Numbered from the stretch's first letter, positions 48,032-56,819 are shown. The stretch is DNA of 64,000 nucleotides from Vreelandella populi (GCF_003989825.1 NZ_RZHE01000007.1:62001-126000), one strand, 5' to 3'. The notes: generated by a model from the letters alone, not told the origin. A program made the numbers and translations.

Positions 48032-48406
48032 ATGCGTTTCATCTCAACTCGGGTACACGGAATGGTTGATTATCTGATGGGCCTGCTGCTCATCGTAGCC
48101 CCTTTCCTTTTTGGCTTTGCCACGGGAGGCGCCGCTCAGTGGGTGCCAATCATTCTAGGTGTGGTTATGCTGGCCTCAGCCATCATGACGAAGTATGAGC
48201 TTGGGCTCATGCACTTAATTCCAATGCCGCTACACCTCACCATGGACTTAGTCAGCGGTATTCTATTGTTGGTTTCTCCCTGGCTTTTCGGCTTTGCGGA
48301 TACGGTCTATCTGCCTCATGTCATCCTTGGTCTTCTCGAGATCGGCGCCAGTATCACCACAGAAAAGCAGCCGAGAAATCTGCCAGCCTCTAAGAACCGA
48401 ACCTGA
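48032..48406 (+). CDS. SPW-repeat membrane protein
   Basis: A 124-residue protein with about four membrane helices arranged as two SPW-type repeats: DYLMGLLLIVAPFLFGFA, and a second MDLVSGILLLVSPWLFGFA with the Ser-Pro-Trp motif. A perfect AGGAGG 6 nt before the ATG at 48032 decides the start over the in-frame one at 48002. The function of the family is unknown. Confidence 0.85.
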   Translation: MRFISTRVHGMVDYLMGLLLIVAPFLFGFATGGAAQWVPIILGVVMLASAIMTKYELGLMHLIPMPLHLTMDLVSGILLLVSPWLFGFADTVYLPHVILGLLEIGASITTEKQPRNLPASKNRT

Positions 48407-48577
48407 GTACCATTAGGATTAAGGACCAAAAAAGGTCAGAATGTTTCAACGCCCAAGGAAACCCGTTTGCTGAAGATACCGGAGTGAACCGATGGTTGCC
48501 TGTCATACTGCATCGCTATCGGGTTAGGTTACTGATCGCCATTATGTTTTGAGCTTGGCAGCTAAAGGAGGGCTCAC

Positions 48578-49444
48578 GTGTTCATTCATCACTTGAACTG
48601 CATTTCGACCTGCCCCCTTGGCGGTAAGCTGATGGATGGCCAAACTCGATCACTGGTCAAGCGTGGTCATCTCACCTGCCACTGTCTGTTGCTTGAAGCA
48701 GATCATGGACTCATTCTGGTAGACACTGGGCTTGGGCTTGAGGATGTGCGTAACCCGAAAAGTCGATTGAGCGGTTTATTTTTGACAATGGTGAGTCCCA
48801 ATTTTCGGGAAGAGATGACAGCAGTTCGTCAGGTTGAAAGTTTGGGATTTAACGCTTCTGACGTCCGTCACATCGTTTTGACCCATCTGGATTTCGATCA
48901 CGCTGGCGGGCTAGACGATTTCCCCCACGCCACTGTCCATATGCTGCAAGAAGAGTGCGACTACGCGCTAAAGCAACTGACATGGTTGGATCAACAAAGA
49001 TTTCGGCCACAGCAGTGGTCAACCAAACCAAACTGGCGGTTGTATAGGGTCAACGAAGGGGAAGACTGGTTCGGCTTCTCCTCTGTTAGCCAGCTTGAGG
49101 GCGTACCCAACAATATTCGCCTGATCCCCTTGCCCGGTCATACTCATGGTCACTGTGGCGTAGCTGTAAAACTGGATGATAAATGGCTATTGCAGGCCGG
49201 TGATGCCTATTTTCATCATCATGAAATGGATCTACAGTCGCCCTCTTGTACTCTTGGCCTGCGTTTTTACCAGACTTTGATGGAGAAGGATCGCCAGGCA
49301 CGGCTCAATAATCAGCAGCGTTTGCGAGAACTCCGCCGCGTGCAAGGCGATCAAGTGGAGCTTTTTTGTTCTCACGATGTGGTGGAGTTTGAACGACTAT
49401 CGGGCCGCTCCGCACGAGTACCAGCGCATCACCTTCGCCGCTGA
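48578..49444 (+). CDS. MBL-fold metallo-hydrolase, lactonase-like
   Basis: A 288-residue metallo-beta-lactamase fold protein. The dinuclear zinc motif is THLDFDHAGG (H-x-D-x-D-H, about residue 108). Further ligands are in PGHTHGHCGVAV and LQAGDAYFHHHEM, and a C-terminal SHD. The motif is that of the N-acyl-homoserine lactonase (AiiA) group, but many relatives have other substrates. It starts with GTG at 48578 with a strong AAAGGAGG site. The AHL-degrading function is only possible. Confidence 0.82.
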   Translation: MFIHHLNCISTCPLGGKLMDGQTRSLVKRGHLTCHCLLLEADHGLILVDTGLGLEDVRNPKSRLSGLFLTMVSPNFREEMTAVRQVESLGFNASDVRHIVLTHLDFDHAGGLDDFPHATVHMLQEECDYALKQLTWLDQQRFRPQQWSTKPNWRLYRVNEGEDWFGFSSVSQLEGVPNNIRLIPLPGHTHGHCGVAVKLDDKWLLQAGDAYFHHHEMDLQSPSCTLGLRFYQTLMEKDRQARLNNQQRLRELRRVQGDQVELFCSHDVVEFERLSGRSARVPAHHLRR

Positions 49445-49563
49445 CACAAGACGGCTATAAATAATACTTAAGATTGAAGATCGTGACAGTTTCAGCCAGA
49501 CACCACTCTTTGGAACAAGAGCACTGTTTTTCAACTTTAAATCATAGCCGCTCTATAAGACAC

Positions 49564-50709
49564 TTATTGCATAAGCTGGGATAGGCCAACTCGCGTCCGG
49601 AGTATCATTTCACGCGGTAACGTTGGCCATAGCCTAGCGCAAGCGAAAGCCGCCTTGCGCCCCAAGCGATGGGATAGCATGCTGGCAAGCCGCTCGGCCT
49701 CACGCACTGGTTGGGTTAGATCGTTAAAAGCCAGGCGTTGATACGTGCTGGAATCGCCACCCGCGGCGTGAACATGGGCTGCAAGTGTGGCTGTATGCAG
49801 GGCAATGGCAATTCCATCACCTGCAAACGATGGGATCACCGCCGCCTGATCCCCCAGTGAAAACAGGCTGGGCACCGAGTCATCGGGTGAACGAATATAT
49901 CCATAAGGAATACCGGAGACGGCTAGGGGCTCACACCAGCGAGGCGTTAGCGTGGCGAGCCGCTGCTTCATATGAGAGGAAGTACGACCAAGCCAGTCGA
50001 GTACCCCAGGCCAATTACCACCGCATGCTTTATATATATCTTGGCTGATCAAAAAGCAGAGATTGACCCTCCCCTTCTCTATCGGTTCGAGACCGGCGTA
50101 ACCGCCATTGAACAAATGAATTTCAACGGTGTTTCGCCATTGAGGCTGCTGCAATTCGATGGGGTTAAAGTGCATCTTGAGGCCAATCAAATCATTGCGA
50201 TGAGACGCCTCCACCTTACGCTTCCAGTTGCGCAGTTCATGCTTTCCACTGGCCAGAAACACCGTTTGTGCTGAAAACGCTGTACTGGCTTGCCCTTCAC
50301 TCGACTGGCGTCTGGAAACCAATCTCCAACCATCGTCAGTGCGCGATAACTGCTTGACTGCCGTTCCCAGCTCAACGTTTGCACCCGCACATTGCGCCTG
50401 CTCGATCAAAGTTGAATCCAGTAAGCGTCGGGACAGACTCCATGCGGTAAAAGGCAGGTCAAAAGCAAGTTCGTTCTCGCCATTATAAAAACGAACGTGA
50501 CGAATAGGCTCAGCCCCTAACGCCGCTAAATCCACCCCCAGCTCCTCTAGGTGTTGTGCAGCTTCAAAGCTAATAAATTCGCCGCAAACTTTATGATGCG
50601 GACCCGATTTTCGTTCCAGAAGGCGCACCGGCATGCCTTGCCTGGATAATTTAATGGCCGCGGCAGCTCCCGCTGGCCCGCCGCCTATGATTACCGTTTC
50701 TTCACTCAT
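49564..50709 (-). CDS. FAD-dependent oxidoreductase of the type III PKS cluster
   Basis: A 381-residue flavoprotein of the geranylgeranyl reductase/aromatic hydroxylase type. The N-terminal FAD motif is IIGGGPAGAAAAIKLSRQG, followed by ERKSGPHHKVCGEFIS. The second FAD motif is LFSLGDQAAVIPSFAGDGIAIAL. It is last in an operon with a methyltransferase (4-bp overlap) and a type III polyketide synthase. In comparable clusters such flavoproteins hydroxylate or oxidise the phenolic or pyrone lipid product. That role here is inference. Confidence 0.85.
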   Translation of the reverse strand: MSEETVIIGGGPAGAAAAIKLSRQGMPVRLLERKSGPHHKVCGEFISFEAAQHLEELGVDLAALGAEPIRHVRFYNGENELAFDLPFTAWSLSRRLLDSTLIEQAQCAGANVELGTAVKQLSRTDDGWRLVSRRQSSEGQASTAFSAQTVFLASGKHELRNWKRKVEASHRNDLIGLKMHFNPIELQQPQWRNTVEIHLFNGGYAGLEPIEKGRVNLCFLISQDIYKACGGNWPGVLDWLGRTSSHMKQRLATLTPRWCEPLAVSGIPYGYIRSPDDSVPSLFSLGDQAAVIPSFAGDGIAIALHTATLAAHVHAAGGDSSTYQRLAFNDLTQPVREAERLASMLSHRLGRKAAFACARLWPTLPREMILRTRVGLSQLMQ

Positions 50710-51425
50710 CGGATAGGTGCTTCCTTATTACAGGAAACGCAAAGGCGGAAAGGAAAAAACCACTGAACACGCACATCTCCATTGAGCTCTGCTTTATTGA
50801 TCAGACGCTGCCAATCCGCCACCGTTAAAGCGCGCGCCACCGACACAGCGGCATCATTACGGATTAACCGGTTGCGGCTAAAGAGTGCAGTGGCCGCCCT
50901 GATAAAATAATACGGGATGGGATGTCGATGCAGATCGTTAATAAACCAGCCTTTGCACGCGCGGCGGTCCATCCAGCGCAGGAAATCCACAATTTGCTTG
51001 TCGGTAAGGTGATGAGTAAATAGCGACGATATAACGATATCGATGGGCTGATCTGGCTCGAACGCAAACACATCCGCCGTTTCGTAGCGTATAGCAGGAG
51101 GCTGTGGCCAGGATTCGGCGGACTTTTTCGACCATGGGTTCAGGTCTACCCCTACCAGATGGTAACCAGCTTTCGGCGTAACACGAGCAGGCCATTTCTC
51201 GACGATCTGGCGCAACATGTCACCACCACCACTGGCCACATCAAGTACAAAGAGACGTTTATGGTTTTCTACCCATGGGCGAAGCCAGTGCAGGGTCGGA
51301 CGATAAGCCAGTGTAAGATGATTGATACGCTCAAGGCCCTTGAGACAATCGTGGAATTCTTCAAACGAGATATCTTCTTCATCCATGAGTTCCTTTTCAT
51401 TACTGCGTTGACTGAAATCCGGCAT
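50706..51425 (-). CDS. Class I SAM-dependent methyltransferase of the type III PKS cluster
   Basis: A 239-residue Rossmann methyltransferase. The SAM-binding motif is VLDVASGGGDMLRQI (about residues 69-83), followed by VGVDLNPWS and IVISSLFTHHL. The N-terminal SNEKELMDEEDISFEEFHDCLKGLERIN block is typical of methyltransferases found in such clusters, so the start at 51425 is kept. An ATG at 51386 with AAGGA upstream is an alternative. It probably O- or C-methylates the polyketide product (inference). Confidence 0.85.
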   Translation of the reverse strand: MPDFSQRSNEKELMDEEDISFEEFHDCLKGLERINHLTLAYRPTLHWLRPWVENHKRLFVLDVASGGGDMLRQIVEKWPARVTPKAGYHLVGVDLNPWSKKSAESWPQPPAIRYETADVFAFEPDQPIDIVISSLFTHHLTDKQIVDFLRWMDRRACKGWFINDLHRHPIPYYFIRAATALFSRNRLIRNDAAVSVARALTVADWQRLINKAELNGDVRVQWFFPFRLCVSCNKEAPIR

Positions 51426-51439
51426 TACTCGCTTTATCC

Positions 51440-52486
51440 CTAAAGTACGAAACGCATGCTTTCGACAGTTAGCCCAGGGCCGAACGCCATTGCCAGACCG
51501 GGGCCCGACCTCGCTGAGTTATTCAACATATCCTGAAGCACAAACATGATAGTGGCCGATGACATATTACCGAACTTCCTAAGCACCTCTCGCGACTCGG
51601 TAAGCTCTAGCTCTTCAAGCCCTGCGCCTGTCTTTACTGCATCCAACACCGTACGCCCGCCAGGGTGAATCGCCCAAAGCGCAATATCATTGTGCGTATA
51701 ACCGCCTAGCAGCTTATTCATTACAAGCGGTAGGTTTTTGGCAATGGCACCCGGTACTTTGCCTGATAAGTGCATATCGAAGCCTTGATTACCAATATGC
51801 CAGGTAATCAAGGCTTCGGTTTCCGGCAGAACATCAGAGTGGAAACTTTGGATTTCGAGACCAACAGGCTTCGACGATACGATACTTGCCGCACAGCCGT
51901 CGGAAAAAATTGCGAATGATAAAATCTCTTCAAGCGTTCCCGCAGACTTGAGATGCAACGTGCAGAGTTCAAGATTAAGTACCAGCACCTTGGCGTGCGG
52001 CTCCGAGCGCACAATATGTCGAGCCAGCTTCAGTGCGTTGATCGCAGCATAACAGCCCATGAAACCGACAGTGGTGCGTTCAATACTCCCTGGCAACCCA
52101 TAATGCTTAATCACCTGATGATCCAGCCCTGGGGCATAAAAGCCTGTGCAGGTTGTTGTAATCAAATGGGTTGTGCCGGTGAGGTCGAGCTGGTCCAGGG
52201 CACGCTTTGCCAAAGTGAAAGCGCAGCGTTCGTAAAACTTCATGCGCGTCTGAGTATCAGGAAAAGCGTGGTTTTGATAGAAACCCGCCGCATCCAGTTC
52301 GTCGTCACCCGCATGAGGTTGAAGAAACGAATATCTATGCTCTATCTGTGAGCGCTCAGCCATCCGCTGAAACACTTTAACTGAACGCGTATCCGGCAGA
52401 AGCCGAGGAGCGTAATCGATGAACTTGCTATGTATATCAAAGTCCGGGACAGCAGAGGCAATGCTATTGATGTAGGCCGGATTCAT
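51440..52486 (-). CDS. Type III polyketide synthase (chalcone/stilbene synthase family)
   Basis: A 348-residue homodimeric ketosynthase that extends a CoA starter with malonyl-CoA without an ACP. The full catalytic triad is present: Cys in GFMGCYAAINAL, His in IHPGGRTVLDAV, and Asn in KFGNMSSATIMF. The C-terminal GPGLAMAFGPGLTVE loop is characteristic. The N-terminal half has family motifs such as THLITTTCTGFYAPGLD. GAGGAG precedes the ATG. It is first of a three-gene operon with a methyltransferase and a flavoprotein. Likely products are alkylpyrones or alkylresorcinols, but the starter cannot be read from the sequence. Confidence 0.92.
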   Translation of the reverse strand: MNPAYINSIASAVPDFDIHSKFIDYAPRLLPDTRSVKVFQRMAERSQIEHRYSFLQPHAGDDELDAAGFYQNHAFPDTQTRMKFYERCAFTLAKRALDQLDLTGTTHLITTTCTGFYAPGLDHQVIKHYGLPGSIERTTVGFMGCYAAINALKLARHIVRSEPHAKVLVLNLELCTLHLKSAGTLEEILSFAIFSDGCAASIVSSKPVGLEIQSFHSDVLPETEALITWHIGNQGFDMHLSGKVPGAIAKNLPLVMNKLLGGYTHNDIALWAIHPGGRTVLDAVKTGAGLEELELTESREVLRKFGNMSSATIMFVLQDMLNNSARSGPGLAMAFGPGLTVESMRFVL

Positions 52487-52842
52487 TTTCTAGCTCCTCA
52501 CTACCTTAGTATTGCTTGAATTCAGGGAGACAAGTTCTATTTATTACCGCGGTTATTTTCTGAAGAAATTTCCAATGGAAACAAAGGAAAGCTTTAGACC
52601 TACTATCAACTTCTGTGTAGAAACAAGTACCCAGCAGCTACCCATGGCTCCACGAAGAAGCCTTAATCCTAACTATAAAAACAGGGCTTTTAGAAAACCT
52701 AGTATAAAGACGGCGGGGATTGAAACGCTCAGTGGCTTTATATAGCTTTCTTGGCTTCTTAATTAATAAAAGTGATCAATTAGTACGTCGCGATAAGTCA
52801 TTAGCGCTAGCAACTTGACCCAAGCCTGCCATTACCTCAATG
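52487..52842. other. Intergenic region upstream of the type III PKS operon
   Basis: About 355 bp, AT-rich, presumably carrying the PKS operon promoter on the minus strand. A 77-codon plus-strand frame at 52512-52745 has no ribosome site or recognisable motif and is not called. Confidence 0.5.
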
Positions 52843-53066
52843 CTATACCCTGCGGCTTTTAAGCGGTGCGCAAATATACTTTTTAAGATCAGGAACATAC
52901 CCAATCAGTACATCCGCTAGCCGCTTATTTCCACCTTGCCTAGCTTAGCGGGTAAGGAAACTCCTTTCTGGCGAGATAGACTCACAACACCACTCACCCG
53001 CCCGACCCGTTCAAGGATGCTATCGATAGTTCTCGCCGGGGCGCTAATCTCAATGGAACGTGACAT
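52843..53066 (-). pseudogene. Frameshifted small gene (DUF389-N-terminal-like domain, tentative)
   Basis: An ATG at 53064-53066 follows an AGGAG site with 7-nt spacing and begins MSRSIEISAPARTIDSILERVGRV. The frame stops at 52917 after 49 residues. A second frame overlapping at about 52934-52936 continues with NKRLADVLIGYVPDLKKYICA to a stop at 52843. One extra A in the GAAA run near 52937 would join them into a single ~74-residue protein. The pattern (APA...VSGVVSLSRQKGVSLP...ADVL) resembles the N-terminal domain of DUF389 proteins, from memory only. Confidence 0.5.
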
Positions 53067-53301
53067 GACTAGCTCCTGTAACATCCGTGTTTTGAACTAT
53101 AGATGTTCCACCCAGGCCCGCTAGTATTTCTTGCACCGCATTATTTTAGCGGTCCATCCAATCTAATGTGACAAAGCGCTTCTTAGCGCTAACAAGGAAG
53201 TGTTTTACTCTTAGTGATGACTTCTTCTATGGCACTAGCTTTTTCCCCTTGTCATGGCAGACAAGACGCTGGCAAATCGGTCAACCCTGGCTGAGAATCG
53301 T

Positions 53302-53640
53302 TCAATTGCTCGAAACAGGCGTCAGAGGTTCGTCGTCGATATCGGGATCATGATGGAATGTCGCGGCCAGTGTATTAGCCTGCTCTTCAACCTTTACCTC
53401 AGCTTTTGCATTTAGTAGAAGGGAATCAATCTCCACGACGCTCTTCTCGACGGCGGCGTCGATCACCAGCTCAAACCAGGGATCGTCATAGCGATAGACG
53501 AACTCATGCCGGACCTCATCATCATCGATAATACGCAAGCCAGCCTGGATTAATTCAAGATCGCTCCCTCGTACGACAGCTTCTTCTTCCATAGTGCCCA
53601 CGATATGCAGCGTCACTTGGCCAGTCCATTGCAGTGGCAT
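53302..53640 (-). CDS. Hypothetical protein (112 aa)
   Basis: A 112-residue acidic soluble protein. It starts MPLQWTGQVTLHIVGTMEEEAVV and ends in a Asp/Pro-rich tail (HHDPDIDDEPLTP). AAGGAG 7 nt before the ATG at 53640 decides the start; the frame itself is open to 53799. No family is recognised. Confidence 0.65.
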   Translation of the reverse strand: MPLQWTGQVTLHIVGTMEEEAVVRGSDLELIQAGLRIIDDDEVRHEFVYRYDDPWFELVIDAAVEKSVVEIDSLLLNAKAEVKVEEQANTLAATFHHDPDIDDEPLTPVSSN

Positions 53641-53756
53641 GTTCCATCTCCTTAGCGTTGGGTGTATTAGAAGCATAGCCGCGACGGTCCAAGATGAAAG
53701 CTTGCATCGCTCATTCCAGCTGCCGATTGGTTCCGTCAAGAAACAAACTCCAAACA

Positions 53757-53790
53757 AATAAGCCCCTGAAAAAATCAGGGGCCTTTTTGC
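53757..53790. terminator. Terminator-like hairpin near the HAD-like gene
   Basis: GCCCCTGA (53762-53769) with TCAGGGGC (53775-53782) has an A5 loop. It is followed by five T on the plus strand, with a weaker T-rich flank on the minus strand. The core matches the hairpin at 56601-56629, on the other side of the HAD-like gene. Confidence 0.7.
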
Positions 53791-53809
53791 AATCAGCATC
53801 AGAACAATG

Positions 53810-55915
53810 CTATTCCAGCTGATTAACCGATACGGAATGGGATTTGGTGGTCGACATTTTTGATAGCGATGACCATCGCCGGAACATAGCCTTTAGGTTG
53901 CGATTCAGCCAATCTCCAATTCGCATGATAAATTCATAACCGCCCAAACCAGAACTAGCCGCAAAGCAACCTTGGGGCCATAAACGAGCTTTGGGAGGAC
54001 GACGTAGGCGGAAAATTGCCAAGCACACATCACGTGCCGTAAGGGGGCTAGCGAGGGGTCTGACAGTTAGTCCTGCATGATCTGTTTCCACCGGCATCGC
54101 GCCCCAAGCCCTAGCCTCCCATCGCCCTGGGGTGTACCAGAATTTTTTGATCAACTCTGCACTAGCGGCTCGTGTATCCGCCCCAAGGTCAACAGCCTTC
54201 GGGTCCAGAAAGAGACTATCGACGAAGGTTGCACATGATTGCCTAAGCAACGGCAGCCCTGCATCGATGACAGCAGTATTCTGCTCGGCCTTTAAAACCG
54301 GCACTATTTGACCTTCCATTTCTGAGTAGCCCTGAACCAGCCCATGATCTCCGCTACATGCTAGTTCGATTAGGTGTGTTAGGTCTGGAATTACTTTTAT
54401 ATATCCACTCTGACGGCTTTCATCGCAAAAATAGGCCTCTCGTTGACAATAGCTCTCGGTCTGCTCGCCACCCTGCATCAATTGGAAATAGAATGCTGTA
54501 GGCGCCACGGCTCCTGCCATGACGACAACCTGAGAAAGCGAATTCAGCATCTGACCCCGACCACATGTATCGACAAGCCCCCACTCGCCAGCATCAAGCA
54601 TACCCTCTTGCTGCGCGTATCGAATCAACAGGTCTCTAGCATCCGAGGCTCGCTGGAGAATCATTTCGGCCGGAGCTCCACACACAAGCACATCGCCCAG
54701 TGCTTTGCGCGATTTCTCAGAAAGGGGCGTACTCCAGTCGCGCTCGGAAAGCCCAGCCTCCAATAGCGAAGCGCGTATATCCTCTGGGGTGAGGTTGACT
54801 CTCGCCAGATAGCTTCGGACCGAGCGCTCTCCCGTTCTCCGCAGAATCCATGTAAGTGCTTCATCATCAATTGTACGTAGTTCTGCGATACGTAGCGCCT
54901 GGCGGCTGCCGTAGAAGTACCTCAATTCTATGTCAAACCCTGCAATTTTCTGTGACATACGCTGTGCGATGTCGAGCAGAATCTGTCCATCACGCGAAAC
55001 GAAGTACAACCTACGCAGGCCCAGGGACTTCGCGCGTCGCAGAATCCACAACACATATCCAGCGAGTACCGGTGCAATAACACCAGCTGACACATCCCTG
55101 AGCGCAGCCTGTACCTGAGACGGCGCATCGACAGAAAGCCGTGCCATGCGAGATGCACCCGCCATTACTGACGTCAGACCATCCGTAGCGATGGAGTATG
55201 TCTCCAGAATCTGCTCGTACCTGTTCAGGTGCGCATGCTCGAAATACTCGGTACGGACCCCTGCTTTCCGCGCGGCCAATATATCCGCTCCATAGTTGCC
55301 ACCGGTATGCGATATCATTCCCAGCGATACCGCCTCACGCTCTGCCATATCCCGGAAAGAATCGCCGTATCGCTTGGACTTCTTCGTCTCACATGACACG
55401 TAGCAGGAATCTCCTTTTTGAAATAACCCTAGATCAGTTAACCGCGCCTCAAGAAACTCTGAACTCAAGTACATGTTCGACAGAAATACAATCCGATCAC
55501 CGCGTGTACGTGCATGGCTTATATGATCGCGCATTTCAGGATTCGCGCGAATCAACTCGGTTTCAAGCGCACGCTCAGCCTCAGCCAGTGCCTGGGCATC
55601 TCTCCCTGACATCTTTAGGGAATCGCTCAACTCGCGATAGATCGTCTCCAGAGTTACATCATACGGATGGGCTATCTGTCTTGCCCGACGCTCTGCCTCC
55701 CTACGATGCTCTGCAAATGCAGCGGGGGTACATTCGATAAGTCCACTGGCGCAGAGTCGCCTTCCGAGCAGTAGAAAAACGGCGGAAGGAGTGCCTACTA
55801 GACGTGTCACTAATGTGTCGAAAATGCCGTACGAAGCAACCCGGCTTCCTAGGGCGTGAACCTTTAGACCCGGTACATGCTTGGATGTAGCAGTAATATT
55901 TGTTCTTGTAGTCAT
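53810..55915 (-). CDS. Large HAD-like protein with altered catalytic motifs
   Basis: A 701-residue protein with an N-terminal HAD-type domain (about residues 22-225) and a further ~450 residues containing LRRLYFVSRDGQILLDIA, a motif I associate with COG5610-type predicted hydrolases linked to surface polysaccharides. Motif I reads SYGIFDTL, with Gly30 where the nucleophilic Asp is expected (SFDIFDTL). Motif IV reads HTGGNYGAD, with Gly206 in place of the metal Asp (HxGDNxxSD). Motifs II (FLSNMY) and III (KKSK) look kept. The enzyme is therefore probably inactive as a phosphatase. It stands alone between host sequence and the prophage. Confidence 0.75.
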   Translation of the reverse strand: MTTRTNITATSKHVPGLKVHALGSRVASYGIFDTLVTRLVGTPSAVFLLLGRRLCASGLIECTPAAFAEHRREAERRARQIAHPYDVTLETIYRELSDSLKMSGRDAQALAEAERALETELIRANPEMRDHISHARTRGDRIVFLSNMYLSSEFLEARLTDLGLFQKGDSCYVSCETKKSKRYGDSFRDMAEREAVSLGMISHTGGNYGADILAARKAGVRTEYFEHAHLNRYEQILETYSIATDGLTSVMAGASRMARLSVDAPSQVQAALRDVSAGVIAPVLAGYVLWILRRAKSLGLRRLYFVSRDGQILLDIAQRMSQKIAGFDIELRYFYGSRQALRIAELRTIDDEALTWILRRTGERSVRSYLARVNLTPEDIRASLLEAGLSERDWSTPLSEKSRKALGDVLVCGAPAEMILQRASDARDLLIRYAQQEGMLDAGEWGLVDTCGRGQMLNSLSQVVVMAGAVAPTAFYFQLMQGGEQTESYCQREAYFCDESRQSGYIKVIPDLTHLIELACSGDHGLVQGYSEMEGQIVPVLKAEQNTAVIDAGLPLLRQSCATFVDSLFLDPKAVDLGADTRAASAELIKKFWYTPGRWEARAWGAMPVETDHAGLTVRPLASPLTARDVCLAIFRLRRPPKARLWPQGCFAASSGLGGYEFIMRIGDWLNRNLKAMFRRWSSLSKMSTTKSHSVSVNQLE

Positions 55916-56600
55916 GTCGGCATCTCACGTTAGGGTTAGGTGCTACTGGTGAAAAAGGCGAACGTCAGGGAGAACGCATAGCCGTCCATGAATTTATATG
56001 GCGTTCCCCTGAGCCAACCCACTAACATTACTCAATGTTACATATAATTACTTTGTATACTAGTGTTACACATTTGCCCTATTTTAACAAATTTATATGA
56101 ATTGATGCGTAAGCACTCGTATAAGGATGTAAAAACGCTTCATATACGCCTGTAAGAAAGCCAGTCGAAACTACCGAAATAAAATGCAACATCTAGTACT
56201 GCTGGAGCGGCATATTGTTTTTATAATCACCCCTGAAGTAGTTAATTAAAAGTAGCCCCACACCCTTTTCTAGTGGCTGACTTTATAGGTTGCGATACTC
56301 ATGCCGACGAACCCTACACCCGCCATTGGACTGGCGATAATTCGCGAATATGGCATGGCCAGATAAAAGCCTGAAAAAGGTAAGCAGTAAAGTCAATAAT
56401 AGCGGTAATGGCTTGATAGCCGTACTGGCTCGAATAAAATTGGCTAGTCCTTTACACCCTATGGCGTGGCCACCACTGGAATGGAAATCAAGAAAGATCT
56501 TTCGATGCTATCGTTTTGAGAGCAGCGTTCTGAACACACTAAAAGACCGGTGCAATTAATAGAAAGCATGCTAGGCAGGAAACGCAGGGCCTAGAAACGA
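55916..56600. other. Long gene-poor region left of the prophage
   Basis: About 680 bp, AT-rich, with no convincing gene. It includes the upstream region of the HAD-like gene. A 69-codon plus-strand frame at 56350-56559 lacks a ribosome site and motifs. It may be degenerate sequence left by past insertions. Confidence 0.5.
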
Positions 56601-56629
56601 AAAAAGCCCCTGAAGAATCAGGGGCTTTT
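56601..56629 (-). terminator. Terminator of the tRNA-Ser locus
   Basis: A 12-bp stem (56602-56613 with 56618-56629) lies 10 nt beyond the tRNA CCA end on the minus strand, and continues into a T-rich run. Confidence 0.85.
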
Positions 56630-56638
56630 CGAGATAAG

Positions 56639-56702
56639 TGGCGGAGGGACAGGGATTCGAACCCTGGGTAGGTTATTCACCTACGCCGGTTTTCAAGACC
56701 GT
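56639..56702 (-). pseudogene. tRNA-Ser(UGA) 3' fragment, prophage attachment site
   Basis: The minus strand reads from the anticodon loop CTTGAAA (anticodon TGA) through the 3' anticodon stem ACCGG. The long class II variable arm, T arm GGTTCGAATCC and acceptor strand TCCCTCCG with encoded CCA (56639-56641) follow. The 5' half of the tRNA (acceptor 5' strand, D arm) is absent: sequence beyond 56702 does not pair. This is the remnant left when an element integrates into the tRNA 3' part. The intact gene should be restored at the far end. Confidence 0.88.
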
Positions 56703-56819
56703 AGTATAAGAGCGTGTTTTCGCTTTAAAAACAATGCCGTTTGATAGGTGTGTATAACGATACTGCGTTATACAGGGCGGCTTTGTTGGTGTTACCCATG
56801 GGCATTGAGGGTTTATGAG

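Noticed and set aside
52512..52745. 77-codon plus-strand frame upstream of the type III PKS
   Set aside because: There is no ribosome site, no recognisable motif, and the composition looks like AT-rich non-coding DNA.
56350..56559. 69-codon plus-strand frame between the HAD-like gene and the prophage
   Set aside because: It has no ribosome site or motif and lies in a degenerate, gene-poor stretch.
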